A stretch of 64,000 bases of DNA from Dermatemys mawii (lineage: Eukaryota > Chordata > Testudines > Dermatemydidae), in NCBI GenBank assembly GCA_007922305.1, contig ML677358.1, positions 12,913,343 to 12,977,342 on the forward strand. The letters run 5' to 3'. Below the pieces are notes generated by a model. The model had not been told where the DNA came from. It was given only the letters and a program-made list of their open reading frames with translations, and made no database searches. Made by a program: the position numbers and the translations under genes. This document shows positions 9,081 to 20,946 of the stretch, piece after piece; the first letter of the stretch is position 1, and each line of letters starts with the position of its first letter.

Positions 9081-10714
9081 ACATCTCGCACTCGTGTCTG
9101 AGTAGCGCAGGTCATATGGAGCCATCCTCTTTCCTGGAGACTTTTTTCAAACAGTTGCACCAGCTGAAGTAGCTTCACTTTTTTTACTCTGTTTCCTTGG
9201 TTTGTAAGTTCACACTAAGCCAGTAACACTACATTAACACAGTTTTAATGACAGAGGTTTCTTGTGTTCTTTTTAATTGTCTGTAACTTTAATAAAATCA
9301 AACCACTAAAGGTGTGCTGTACCAGAGATTCTGCTTTTCTAAAAAAAAAAAAAAAAATGTTGTCTGGTACATTTCTGTCTAAGTGTGAACCCTGGCAGAC
9401 ATTTAAGACAGATCAGATAAATCCATATTTATGGCCTTGTTACAAAAATGAGATTGGAGTTGATGGTTTGCAATCAGTAACCTGAGCAATAGCGGTCCGT
9501 GTATAGTAGGGCCTGATCCTGAACACTCTCAGTTCCCTGTGACTTTAGCAGGACCTAGGGGCTCAGCTTCTCACAGGACAGGGTTCTTAGAGAAGTGAAA
9601 CAATTGATAATACAAGTGCTGCACACGTACAGGTCTCCTTTTGGCACTAATGTGGTCAGTGGTAAGTCTAGTCTCAGCTACATACAGGGTAAAAAGGGCC
9701 CTGTCCAGATGAAGGTTAAAATCATGCTACCCTCAATCATCTTTTAATGCATTTGTTGGTAATTTGGTTTGCATGAGTAGTGACTTTTTTGAGGGAGCCA
9801 GCTTGGCAAACTGTGCTTAAGACTCCTTCTAGGTGATATGTTGTCTCAGGGCTCCAACTCTCTTCTCAAGGGGAAAAAATCTCCATCCATGCTCATTAGG
9901 AAAAAGGTACCCAATTCAGGTATCCAACTCAGGCTCTAGTTGCATCATTGGAACAGGGCTGGGTCTCATCACGGTTATACAGATGAAGGTGTGTACTGAA
10001 CATCAGAATGGAAATGGCTAATATGAGTAATTTCAACTTATTTTCCAGCTTCAAAATGTGATGAAATGTAAAATGTTCTAGCATGTAAAATTGAGTAAGA
10101 TGAATATGTGCCATTTTCACTGTAAAGTGTTATAAATGCCACATGATCCTGATAGATGTCGGGAAACATTCTAATTAGACACAAAGCTGCTTCTCCCTCG
10201 TGTATTTTCTGTTGGGTGGTTGTTAGATTTTATGTTGTTCATTGTTAATAAAGGATGAAAAGGATAGCTTCAGAATCTATATGTGATCTGCTCCCAAAAC
10301 CATTGGTCTGTCTGCGACACTGGTAACCAAATGAGAACATTATATGAATGCAGGAGGGGGATAAGCAATGGGAGCACAGGAACAGTTAAGAAACAAAGAT
10401 CTGCTTGTCCTATCGACACTTCTATTAAGAAAAAATGAAGGGAGTGGAAGAGTGGACCAGGGATGATGTAGAGGCTGACCTCTCTCAACAGAATGTTCTG
10501 CAGAGTTTTCCACAAGGCGTCGTTCATTTTATAAGCTGAGTCACAGGAGAGGAAATCCTAGCTAGGGGTATGATGTAGTGGGCTCTGAGAAAAGAAGGGG
10601 CTACTATCTATTACGATGCTATGTTCTGTTTTTTAAAAAATGTTGACTTGTGTATGTCATGTTGCTTACAAGTTACCTCAGAGATGGGTACACAGACTAG
10701 GGAAACAGGAGGCG
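9081..10714. other. No gene recognised; A15 tract and a short palindromic repeat
   Basis: A run of about 16 A lies at 9341-9357. A GGGCCTGATCCTGAACAC unit at 9509-9585 belongs to the short palindromic repeats. The remainder is AT-rich, with AATAAA words but no exon-like open frame. Confidence 0.45.
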
Positions 10715-10894
10715 AGGCCTTGTCTACACTACAGACTAAAACCTGTTGCTGGCAAGGGGTTAAAGCTTAGCTGGAACTGTGCTGAATGCGGCAGGTCTTT
10801 GTCTGCACTTGGAGCTTTGTTCAACACTAGTTCGATTGCAACCACTGTGAACAGCCGTCAGCAATGGTTCTGTTCTGTAACATAGACAAGCCTT
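10715..10894. mobile_element. Harbinger-like MITE (about 180 bp)
   Basis: Inverted ends AGGCCTTGTCTACACTACAG and CTGTAACATAGACAAGCCTT enclose about 180 bases. The TTGTCTACACT word is shared by the elements at 44055 and 58288 and the right end of 41867. The target duplication is not clear. Non-coding. Confidence 0.65.
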
Positions 10895-11439
10895 TATCAA
10901 GGGACATGGAGAAGCCACTTCACCTCTGCATAGCCCAGTTACCACCTCTGTTAAAGAATGGGGAACACGAGGCTTCCTCACTCTTGATCTTTGCTTGAAG
11001 AGTGCTAAGTATTACTACTCAGCAGCAGTGGGGAGCCTAAGGAAATTAGGTGCCACAGTTCCAGGGAAAGTCCCTGAACTCTCTCAAGCTCCTTTGAAAA
11101 TGCCACAGTAACTTGTAGGGAAACTAGTCCTGGGAATGTGAATCCTGGAATTGGCAGCGACCTAAAGGATTCTGGGGATTCTGGGTATGTGAATCACTTC
11201 ATTGCCTATGAGTAATGCAGCCCATCCTGGCAAAACTTTTATAACAAAACCACACCATGTATTGTATCATTAAAAATATTTATTGCCCACTTTTTTTTTC
11301 CCCTCCCTGTTACTTGAGAGACCAGTCCCCTTCCAATTTTGTACTATTCTGTTGATGGCTGGCACAGGGTGGCTGGCATTCTGAGGGATGTTGGGCCTGT
11401 ATCTTATTAGCTACCTCCTAGTTAAAACTTATGAGCTAG
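10895..11439. other. No gene or recognised repeat
   Basis: Mixed composition with a T10/C-rich tract at about 11290-11310. No motif-bearing open frame. Confidence 0.45.
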
Positions 11440-11990
11440 GGATCTGGTGGTTCTAAATCAGCAACTCGCTTAGCTGGGCAGAGAGCTACAAGAAGGCTTG
11501 TGCAGGAGACCCAGGGCTAGGGATGAGAGCCACAGGAAATGGGTAGATTTCTTTGGCTGACCCTGGAGCAGGGAGATTCCCAGGCAACTGTCTTGTAGAA
11601 GGACTGGAAAACATCTGCCAGGAGTAGGCTCTGACAGGAAGCCCTTTTCTGGTGGGTGGGTTAGAGAGAGCACAACTTGTAGATGGCTGTCAGGCAAGTG
11701 CCCTGTAGGGTGAGACTATGTAGGGAATAGCTAGCCCCTGCAGAAGACCCAAGGCTAGGGGAAAGGAACAAGTACTGTGGAATTTGTGCAAGCAGTTTTT
11801 ATGTGGAAGAAATAAAGCTGAAACCCTGAGGGGAAAAAAGGCTTGACCCAAGGTCTGGGTGTGGAGTCAATCCTTCCTGTGTGGGGGAATAGAGTTGCTA
11901 CCCCTGAGGTACAAAACCCAGGACAGTTGGGATGATTCTGAACCCATAAACCTGGACAGCTGGTAGCATGTTCCGGGGACCCTTACAGAT
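11440..11990 (+). repeat. Possible LTR-like interspersed repeat
   Basis: Purine-rich sequence with repeated CAGGAGACCCAGGGCTAGGG-type and AGAAGACCCAAGGCTAGGGG-type words (about 11501 and 11743), an AATAAAG signal at about 11811, and a following GAAACCCTGAGGGG. Internal near-duplication and the polyadenylation-like signal suggest an old LTR or similar repeat. No boundaries were found, so this is tentative. Confidence 0.3.
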
Positions 11991-13141
11991 TCCCTGGACA
12001 ACTACCTCAAAGGGACAACTGTGAGAAAACTTGGACATATGGGAGAGAGGCCTGCAGCTTACAATGCCCCTCAAAATGGCTACAGGTCATTCCTTTTCAG
12101 TCCAGCTGCCAAGCAGTTGCAACCCCAGTCCTTCTTTGCTGCTCCTCCTCTACCCCCACACCCCATAATTGTGCCATTGGGTTACTGAGGTCTGTTCTCA
12201 GCCAGGGCCCAGAAATGAAGTCCATTCCCTAAGAAGCCCAAGTATCAAAATCAAAAAAGTTTAATTTATTCAAAGCTTTGAACCATGATGGCACGATTGA
12301 CTGATAAAGCATCATGCTTCAGACTGGAGCCTGAACAGCACAAGTTAAAGTTTTGCACAGAGGTTACATTTTTGTATGGAGTTTAAAGGCATAAGATTTA
12401 CCAGACCAAGAACATTGTAGAGAAAACTGACCATGAACTGTAAAATGTAGTCAAAAGGAGCCAGCCTATTAGTTGTTGTTGATATATACAGCCCAACAGC
12501 TTACTTGTGTCACTTATGTTTGGAAAGAGCTATAATGAAAATCCTACAAGAAGATATTTTATTGTGAGAGCGTGTTTGACTTTTCTGTCCATTTGCTACA
12601 TCAGTGGAGGAGGGCTAAGAATCTTTCACACCCCTCATTTAGAGATTTCAGCTCAATTTGCTTTGACTTCTTGTATCTGAGCCAAAGGATTTTTTTTAAA
12701 AAAAAGTCTGAACATTTCCATGAATTAATTCCAGACTTCTGGCCTGTAAATCCACCTGCATTTTCTCAAGGGTTGTCAATAACTGAGCACATCTGCCAGG
12801 AGGGCAAAAAAAAAAATCCAAACAGTCTTGTTTGTGTTTCTACACCCCATTCTCTGGGGATGTATATAACAATATGTTAGAGCAATTAAGGAGCATCTCC
12901 CGTGAACTAGATTCATGGCAAAGTTTTATAGCTACCTTTACATCAACTGATGCGACTACTTCATTCCACTGTGCTCACAGACCCTTTCATGTGACATATC
13001 TCTATTGATTTTACAAGTTTCAAATAAATTAAAAAGCTAGTGGATGATAAAGCATACTTAACAGGGTTTGTATCATCTAGTTCAATGAGACATAAACTAG
13101 ACAGTATCCTTTAATGACATTAATAGGTCAGATTCCTCATA
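11991..13141. other. No gene recognised
   Basis: AT-rich, with T8A7 (about 12690) and A10 (about 12806) tracts. A plus-strand open frame of 102 residues from 12572 is low-complexity and lacks a motif. Confidence 0.45.
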
Positions 13142-13286
13142 GGGTTTGTCTAGGCAGCAAGTTACGGTATGGAAAGCCAGGGTGTAAACCTAGAGCGCAC
13201 CAGATTGCTACAGGGTTATTATAGCACAGCACAAGTCCTGGGGTGGGGCTTGATGCACTACTGGAACTTGCTGCATAGGCAAGATA
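13142..13286. mobile_element. Small Harbinger-like MITE (about 145 bp)
   Basis: Left end GTTTGTCTAGGCAGCAAGTT is mirrored by GAACTTGCTGCATAGGCAAG at the right (13264-13283). The short interior contains GTGTAAACCTAGAGCGCACC. It is non-coding, and its ends resemble the TTGTCTACACT family with substitutions. Confidence 0.6.
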
Positions 13287-15079
13287 TTAATTGCATGTGT
13301 GCACCAGTATTGGTGTCGAGGGGGTTGCACAGGCGCAGCTGAGCCATTGGCCCCGTGACTTTATATTTTTGATGGTGCCTTTCAATGCAAAGGACCCAGA
13401 AGCACTCCAGAAATATTTCAGATTATAAATAGAGTTATAGGGGGCAACCCAATTAACAGTGCACGCACCCTGCCATCACTGAACATTTTAGGGGCCACAT
13501 GTACACAAATATTTGTGTAAATAAAGCAAACAGGATATGGCCTCAGGATAAGACATGAGGAGTGCTATATTCACTTGAATCTCATCTGACCAGAGAACCT
13601 GGACTAACACCCTTTATTCTTTTGAAAAGTACTGTGGGCTCTTTAATAATACAAGAGGATCAGGGCCTCTGTTTTATGTCTTCTCTGAAAGGCACCAGCT
13701 TCTGCAGGATAGTGTTCCTGACAGTCCACTGCGTCATTAGCTCAAATACTGACTCAGAGGGAAGACTGCCATCCTTATGATGTGACAGTGCAGACCTGGG
13801 CTTGTAACAGCCTTCAGTGTCCCTCCACTCCACTATTCTCATTCAAATGTACCTAGCTCCCAGTGACCAAACTTTTCAGCCTGATGATCTTAGTCAAAAT
13901 GGGCAAGGCATTTACTGGTTTTGCCTCTGCTATTGTTCTGATCAAATGACTTCTGAATAAAACTGCCTTGTGTGCATAGGAAGCTTTACTGGCAAGGAAA
14001 AGAGCTAGAACAAGAGCTGCTTCTTAAACAGAAAAATATTTAGGGAAAAAATGCACAAAGTCTCTACATTTTCAGGGTTCTGGTTCCCCACTAACTTCCC
14101 TGAAAGTGATAGATTTAAGGGCTTACAAATGTTTTCTTTAAACAGCACATGGAAAATACTGAGGCGTTTACAGAAACACAATTTTGTACTCACAGCATCT
14201 CTCTTCTAAGGCTGTTCCACTTCATTCAAAGTCAGACTTGCACTCATTGATAGCTGTTCCCAAACAAATCTTTTTCCCCCCACACAACGACATACTCACC
14301 ATGTGTATAGTCCTCACTTAGTTGTATAAAAATGCATGTCATTCAAGTGAGTCCACCTGCCATGAGATCAAGATTTAACCTATCCTTATTTACCATTTCA
14401 GTCTTCATCAGCAGTGATTTTATATTTTCTTCCAGATTGACAAAAATGGGCAGAAAACTAACTGGTCCCTGTGGCATAGGTAAGCTATTGCACTAACAGA
14501 GTTTTAGAGCTTTCTACTGGTGGTACATTTTGGATATAGAATCTGTTGGGAATGGAATCCTATTCATATGTAGTCTGTGCTCTTCCAATGGTCAGTACTA
14601 ATGTATATCTACTCCAGATGGAGTACCAAACAAAGTACAATTATTACTCTTCTCAGCTTGACACAGCTCTGATCCCACGAATATAAACCATCATCTTCCC
14701 ATTTGCTATTTGAATTGGTTTCAAAGAATTTGGCACAAATTAAGTATATGATGCTATATATACTGCATGATCCAGTTTTCCATCTGTCTGTAATATGTGC
14801 GTCATATGCATCACACTCCAAAGGAAATCTACATTTAAGGCGTTTGGAATGGATCAAGTAAAGCTGGATTTAGCTGGAGCGAAGAATTCATTTGCATTTT
14901 TAATTCCTGAGCCTATTTTAGTATGCCAGTATGGTCCTCAATATATTCTTGAATTCAAAAGTCATATTTTCAATATTTTATAGAAGTTGTTTTCATGTCC
15001 AATAGATGCAACTTATCCTCAGTAAGTAGGGTGACTCAGAGGAGTAACTAGAGTTTAATTTCTCGACAGATACTTATAC
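13287..15079. other. No gene recognised
   Basis: AT-rich, single-copy-looking sequence. No splice-bounded open frame and no terminal-repeat element. It is one of the longer stretches without an identifiable repeat and could hold conserved non-coding elements, which needs alignment to tell. Confidence 0.4.
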
Positions 15080-15082
15080 TGA

Positions 15083-15337
15083 GGGCTAGTCTTCACTACC
15101 CCCCAGCAGGTACTGATCGATCTAGACGTGATCAATCAATCCCCAAAGGTGCTCCCCGTCGACTCCGGTACTCCAGCTCACCGAAAGGCGCAAGCGAAGT
15201 CAACAAGGGAGCCCGCTGCTGCCGTGAGGACACCAGATAAGTTGACCTAAAATGCACTGACTTCAGCTACACTATTCACATAGCTGAATTTGCATATTTT
15301 AGGTCGACCCCCACCTACCGCTAGTGTAGCCCAGCCT
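15083..15337. mobile_element. Harbinger-like MITE (255 bp), same family as 52120-52393
   Basis: The left end GGGCTAGTCTTCACTA and right end CTAGTGTAGCCCAGCC are inverted, and TGA flanks both sides (15080-15082, 15338-15340). The interior shares CAGATAAGTTGACCTAAAAT and GACTTCAGCTACAC with the element at 52120, including several CpG words not yet lost, which suggests moderate age. Confidence 0.75.
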
Positions 15338-15671
15338 TGAATGTGGGCTGTCAGAGTCAGACTACTGTTTACAAGAAATGAGTAGCTAATCCAGTTTCAC
15401 TCGTTTTACTCCACTTCACTTTCTAGGTCTCATGCACTAGCACAATGCTAGTTTGGTTACTTACAAACTGTTTTAACAATTTTTTAATTGCATGAAAACA
15501 TGTTAAAATGTTTTGTGAAAACAACGCACTTTTTTAAAGCTCTTCCTCTAAATTTTGGGCCTAAACTAGAGCACCCATGTTGCTCTGTCACAGTTTCATA
15601 AACTATGATGACTGTAAATTTGGTCTATTATTATTACTTTCTACAAATCTAAATAAATTAAAACACTTTCT
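15338..15671. other. No gene or recognised repeat
   Basis: AT-rich sequence of 330 bases between a MITE and a MIR copy, with no motif I can support. Confidence 0.45.
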
Positions 15672-15910
15672 AGGTACTTATGTGGCCTTCATCACCATAG
15701 CATCTGAGCACTTCACAGTGATGAATTAGTTTTATTCTCACAAACCCCAGTGAGATACAGAAGCGTTATTCCAGTTTTACAGATAGGGAAACTGAGGCGC
15801 AAGGTGGCTTAAGTGACTTGTTAAAGGCCACCCAGGAAATCTGTGGTTGAGCTGAGAAATGAACTTGGATCTCTCTAGTCCGCATCCAGTGCCCTACCCA
15901 CTACAACATT
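15672..15910 (-). mobile_element. MIR/CORE-type SINE, inverted
   Basis: Read on the minus strand this follows the MIR order: a tRNA-like 5' part, a CORE-like middle, then CAGTTTCCCTATCTGTAAAA (at about 15776-15795) and a 3' tail. On the plus strand the hallmarks are ACTGAGGCGCAAGGTGG, TTGTTAAAGGCCACCCAGG and a run of inverted tRNA-like sequence. This SINE is ancient and shared across amniotes. Confidence 0.75.
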
Positions 15911-16223
15911 CTTTCTCAAGAAGTTCTAAAGTTTAACACTTTAAAAATACAAATTATCTTAAGCAACCAAAAACTAATGTGTTCCAAGCCACAAACCAAA
16001 AAGGGAGTAAAACCTCAACATACACACTCTGGCAAAGCCCACATAATATCCTCTAGTCTTCAGTTTCTCCTTCCTCTCATGCACCTAGTTGCCCTTTCCT
16101 CTACAGAAACTTGTGAAGAGAGAGAGCAGCTTTGTCAAATACATTGTATACAAAATCTATTCTAAACATATACACTTAAAACCAAGAGCCAGCCCCATGT
16201 TTCAAGTGAAGAAGAATTTTGAG

Positions 16224-16440
16224 AGTACCTCACACTTCTGGCACCTTAGAGACTAACCAATTTATTTCAGCATAAGCTTTTGTGGGCTATGGCCCTCTTC
16301 ATCAGACACATAGAATGGAACACACAAAAGTAAGATGCATTTATCTGCATAGAAAGCATAAAAAGTTGGAAATTACCATACCAATTCTAAGAGGCTGTTT
16401 AATTTGGAAGAGATATTATTAGCAGGAGAAAAAAAAACCT
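16224..16440 (-). mobile_element. Penelope-like tail repeat, copy B, inverted, with hammerhead-like core
   Basis: On the minus strand this copy keeps CTGATGA intact (16305-16299), then a GGGC/GCCC hairpin, CACAAAAGCTT and ATGC. The 5' arm TGTGT could pair with ATGC through two Watson-Crick and two wobble pairs. The box that should read GAAA is AAAA, which probably reflects CpG loss and would abolish activity. The flank shares TACCATACCAAT-type sequence with copy A at 2640. Confidence 0.65.
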
Positions 16441-17519
16441 TTATCCTGATATTATTAATGATATTCATTATTTCAGTCTATGAATTTGCAAACAGTTCAT
16501 TTCCACTATGTGCTATTCAGCATTCATGGTATGTAGTGTCACCGCTGCAGTGCTGCTGCCTGAATATTACGGCCTGTTGACCACTACTGCCTTAGGACAG
16601 GAGAACAATGAACAGTGAACACATGATGCACTTTTCCGGTCTTGTTTTCCCAATGAATAATAATTATCTGTGCTACTTTGAAGATTCACAAACAAATGCC
16701 AACCATCCAGATACTTGACTAGAGAATTGTGTGACCCCAATGAATAAGAGCTGAGTGAATTAACTATGTTTATTTGAGATTCAGTTTTTGCATTATTCAT
16801 CCACCACTAGTCTTATATCTGTAATGTGTGTGTCACTTGTTAGGTTTTTCTGGTCTAGATAGAATTTATTTTGATTAAGGAAAAGAAACAACTTGGTCAA
16901 TTTTATCCAGCAGCTGTTCACTTCTGAAAGTGAGAGAGATCCTCAGAACTTTTGCCAAATCATTTTGCAATGAAGGATACTTTTTTACTGTAAAATCCCC
17001 TTCTAGTTCCCCCACAAAATGGTTCATCAGAAGTAACATACACGGTAAAAGGGAGCCTAGACAGATAAAGTGCATTCAGGGAAAGATTTAAATAGTCAGC
17101 CCCATAGATTGTAGACATTCAAGTATAAAACTTTCCAAGAGAATGTCACAGCATGTGTATTATGTTCACCAGTGCCCCCAGTGGTTAGCAGCAGGATGAC
17201 TACTGTATTTCTAGGGAATATAAGAGAAGTTATTCACGATAGGGATCAATAAATATCCATAAAGATGCAAAGATGAACCTGATTTTATAAAACAAACAAA
17301 CAAAAAAAAAAAACAACCCAAAACTTTGCTCTGAAACACAATCACACAAATGTTTCTAGCTTCTCTTGAAGCTTCTTCTCTGCAAACTATTCCGAACAAG
17401 CTTTGAGTGGCCTGTCCAATGCACCCTAAAACAATGACATTAAAGCAATCAAATCAAGCTAATTTATCAAGGGACATGCCTTAATATATCAAACCTGCTC
17501 TCTGCTTAGGAATTCCTAA
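16441..17519. other. No gene recognised; A-rich tract
   Basis: A (CAAA)n/A12 tract at about 17290-17320 could be the tail of an unrecognised retroposon. Minus-strand open frames of 60-77 residues have no motif. Confidence 0.4.
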
Positions 17520-17860
17520 GGCAGAGCCATCTCACAGGGTTGTTCTGTGGATAAATACACTAAAGATAATCAGGTACTCAGATATTCTGGTGGTGGAGGC
17601 CATATAAGAATGTAGATTCTTCGAACTTAGATTCATATAAGAACTCCTGATTCTAACATAATAGGCAATCTTGGGTCAATCACATAGGTCATCATCATAC
17701 CGTGAGCTCTGTGCCCAATGAATGGAAGCCTGCCCACATGGTGCTTATTGTAGGACTGGGGCTTTAGCCTATGTTTGTGATCAGTATATCCAGCTATAAA
17801 ATGGAGGTTACACTCATCTCACCCATAGGGTTGTTGTAAAATTCTTTTTTTTGATAAAAG
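17520..17860 (+). mobile_element. MIR-like 3' ends (two short pieces)
   Basis: At 17525-17600, TCTCACAGGGTTGTTCTGTG and GATAAATACACTAAAGATAA, then GGAGGCCATATAAGAA, follow the reptilian MIR 3' order. At 17797-17841, AAAATGGAGGTTACACTCAT followed by CTCACCCATAGGGTTGTTGT is a second MIR-type middle. Both are on the plus strand. Confidence 0.6.
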
Positions 17861-18529
17861 TTCCTTGTGGCCCTTGAATGAAAGTTTACCCCTATACTGA
17901 TCATGTGAAGTATCTCCTTAAATATTCATTTTATAGAAAGGACTGAAAGCAAGAAGTAAAAGTCTAATTCTTCTCTAGCTACTCGCTCCCCAGGCACACA
18001 GATATCCGACTCAGAGATTGCCTGTGAGATGGATCACGTAAGACGCAGTACAGATAGAACTGAGCTAATACAGATGGAAGTAACAGTGAGGAGGGAAGTA
18101 ATATCTGGAAATGATAGCTGTGAAACCCTGTGCCAGAGGTAATTACAACTTATCTGTCTTGCATGATATTGGAGGTCCCTGTGCAAAAGTCAGCTCAGTA
18201 ATAACCAGAAAGAGACAAAACGCCTACAGAAATATGAAAGACCAGCCCATGACTATTAACCAATCAGTTTCCATTGCAGATTCAGCAAATCTGGACCTGA
18301 TGAGTGTGTTTCACAAGACTGCAGAGAATCCATCCAGCTACAGGAAGAAGGCAATAAAACTGTGTAAGAACCACAAAAGCATACAATCTCTCTCCTTGGT
18401 ATTTCTTGGTAAATACTTGCAGTAGTGCTGTTAAGTTGCATCTGGATTCTGAATGCAGGAAGAGTGCATCAGAATCAACCTGGTTGCTCCAAGAGAATGG
18501 GGTGCACAGATTACATTTTCCTGACTGTT
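17861..18529. other. No gene recognised; 104-residue open frame without motif
   Basis: A plus-strand open frame from 18111 to 18425 (104 residues) has mixed composition, no signal peptide, no known motif and no clear donor or acceptor, so I do not call it a gene. Confidence 0.35.
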
Positions 18530-18800
18530 AGGGAACAATGACTTGGTGTTATGCTTTCTGGATATAGGGTTCGGCATAGGGATGCCTGGCATATCTTTTG
18601 AGCCCTTCTATCATCAGGTGCTTGAACCTTGCATGCAGGTGGAGTGTAATTCTTGCTGCATCATGCTGGCAGGTGGATTCAATTAGCGCAAACCAGGATA
18701 TAAAAGAGGCTCGATCCCCTCTCAGGGCAGGGAAGAACCTGCAGTGAAACCCAACATAGGAAGAAACTTAAGGCTAAAGTTTATGTTTTGTTATTGGCAT
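18530..18800 (+). repeat. LTR-like segment with a TATAAAAG box
   Basis: GGATATAAAAGAGGCTCG near 18698 is followed about 20-30 bases later by a CCCTCTCAGGGCAGGG inverted repeat, resembling the U3/R boundary of an LTR or a stand-alone TATA promoter. No coding sequence with a good start follows within 300 bases. I cannot define ends or target duplications. Confidence 0.3.
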
Positions 18801-18943
18801 TACCGAGCTGAACTGCATAATGGAGTAGGTGTGTGTATGTTCTGTATGGAGTGGAATGAGAACTCCACCTACCGGCACTGTCCTTATGACTCTAGAGCAG
18901 GGACAGATGCCCTGGCCTGAGCATACCAAAGTGACTTGTACTT

Positions 18944-19045
18944 TTTGGGTGTCTCCATTTTTAGGTGCTCACCTTGAATTGCCTTAATGGTGCCTGAGTC
19001 TCAGAAGTGCTGGACACTCACCCTCTGAAAATCAGGGCCCTTTAA
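18944..19045. repeat. Short palindromic repeat (TTTTCAGA...GCACC family)
   Basis: GGGTGTCTCCATTTTTAGGT and ACTCACCCTCTGAAAATCAG enclose a segment with a GGTGCTCA/TGGTGCC centre. Similar roughly 95-base palindromic units occur at 32964-33058 and 38433-38527. Confidence 0.5.
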
Positions 19046-19385
19046 CATGTCTAAAGTAGGATATCAAAGATCGCTACATGTCATCCGTAATTTTGCAGCA
19101 GATTTTTATGGTGTTATCTTGAGTATCCCATTTGTTACGTGGAGCAGGATAGGATATCGCCCAGACATAAAGGTGTGTGACATAGGCGTGTAGGCACCAG
19201 ATGTACAGCTAGTAACGAATTGTGGAGGAAGCTGTGGTCTCTTTGTCACTGCCTCACTCAGTAGAGCTAGATTTTTATGGAGGAACAGCCAGACTGTACC
19301 TGTGCAGACTGATTGGCTTGCAATGTAAAGGATGTCAGCGCTGTTATTTAAACCAACAACCCCTTTGACAGCAGTTTTGACTCCC

Positions 19386-19514
19386 ATGAAAATGGCTTCT
19401 GCCTGGATCTTCAGCCTTTGCTTTGTCTTCCTTAACGTTTTCATAGCAGAACATGCCGGTGAAAGCATAGTCAAGAAAGACAGGCTTAAATTTGCCCTTA
19501 GAATGACTTATTGA
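19386..19514 (+). CDS. Speculative signal-peptide-like short open frame or first exon
   Basis: From the second ATG at 19392 (A at -3, G at +4) the frame encodes MASAWIFSLCFVFLNVF followed by a small-residue region, which looks like a secretory signal peptide. A possible donor CCG/GTGAAAG lies at 19458/19459. If the frame is read straight through it stops at 19514. A TATTTAAA box about 45 bases upstream of the first ATG and an upstream ATTGG are compatible with a promoter. No homologue is recognised, the frame is short, and hydrophobic runs of this length occur by chance in 64 kb, so confidence is low. Confidence 0.2.
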   Translation: MKMASAWIFSLCFVFLNVFIAEHAGESIVKKDRLKFALRMTY

Positions 19515-20823
19515 AGTCACACCTGACCTGACCAGACCTGCCAACAAGCCCCCCATCCCAACCAACCCCAGGACTCTGCTAAAAAATGGCTTGAATGTAA
19601 TCAAGAACAGCAGAAGTTCTTAGCTCTTTGATGCAGTATTTTTCATTACTTAGACAGGGATAGCACTAGAAGAACGTTATCTGTTAAGAAATGAGTTGAT
19701 TACAACTGATTGGTACCAACCTGAAAGTGCTCTTATTCCTCAATGTCTATGCAGCTATGTTCAGGGAAGCATCAGAGGGCAGGGAGTGAGTTAGCTAACG
19801 TCTGTATCGCAGCGGTGTGATGTAACGAGGATTACCTCATTGACAATCGATTTCAAGTGGCAGTTTGCTTATTTAGCGTATATTTACACTAAAGGATTAC
19901 CTTTAATTTTTTTTCTTTTTGTATGGGTTATACCGCTGGGTGAACCCATCAAGGAATGCTTCAGGATGCCAACTCATCACTCCACTGCTGCCACTTTTAG
20001 AAAGATGAAGCAATTAAGGAATTTCTTCAGAAGTGGCTTTACTGAGTCATTTCTACACACTTCTGGAGCTTGAGGTTCAATCAAGCCTGAGCGATGTTGC
20101 ACCGTGTACTAGTATGCTAAGGAGAAATATAGAATGTAAAAGTTGTCCATATATTCTGATAGGGATAAAAGGTGATGACCCTATGACTGACGAAAAATAC
20201 CACCTCGAAGCTGAATCAGACAGCGACAGAATTCAGCGCGGTAAATTGCTGCTCCAGGAAAATGTTATGTCACCACGTTTTACTGCTGAACTCACTTTCC
20301 ATTTTGTATGACCAGCCTTTTTCTTTGTAACACCCGTGTCATTTATTGCTCAAGTCCAGTTCATAACATAGGCCCAGTTGCCTAGGCAGCATCTCATAAA
20401 TAAAGCATCTTCTCCACATGGGAGAGTTGGAGAGGTCAGCTGCCCGGGTTTCATTTTCCCTGCCACCCATACCCCAGCAGTGATCTCTCTGCAAGATCTG
20501 GGGCCTGTGGGTGGGAGGGGTAGTGGCAGGGGAGACTTATATCCTCTCCCCCCCAGCCTGGGCGGGCCGGAGGGCAAAGTGAATGGAGCCTGGAAGTTGT
20601 ATTAACTCTTTCATGTCCTCTCTGCACCTGAGATCCCAGGGATACCAATGGCTAGGTAAGAAGTAAGTAGAGCTCTGGTTGCAGGGAGCCACAAGGCAGA
20701 CACAGAGCCAGGATGTAGGGACCTGCTTCCTGTAGAACCCCTGGAATCAGCGCTTTGTTCTCAGGCCCTCGTCCACGGAATGATCCTAGGAAAGTTCCAT
20801 GTCCTGGAAGGCAGCAGCATTTC
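19515..20823. other. No gene recognised; GC-rich patch at 20400-20600
   Basis: A locally GC-rich patch near 20430-20580 has CCAGCCTGGGCGGGCCGG but few CpG. Open frames on both strands through it are low-complexity. The remainder is AT-rich. Confidence 0.4.
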
Positions 20824-20946
20824 GGGTGACCAGACAGCAAGTATGAAAAATCAGGACAGGGGGAGGGGGCGGGTAATAGGCGCCTGTATAGGACAAAGCC
20901 CCAAATATCGGGACTGTGCCTATAAAATCGGGACATCTGGTCACCC
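20824..20946. mobile_element. Short palindromic MITE, GGGTGACCAGA family, copy 2 (123 bp)
   Basis: GGGTGACCAGACAGCAAGTA at the left and AAAATCGGGACATCTGGTCA then CCC at the right form inverted ends. The middle contains GGCGCCTGTATAGGACAAAG and CCAAATATCGGGAC. This copy is fuller than the one at 3894 and keeps internal near-palindromes. Confidence 0.85.

Noticed and set aside
18698..18800. A host gene promoter at the TATAAAAG box
   Set aside because: No start codon with a convincing exon follows, and the sequence looks like part of an LTR-like repeat. Kept only as a weak repeat call.
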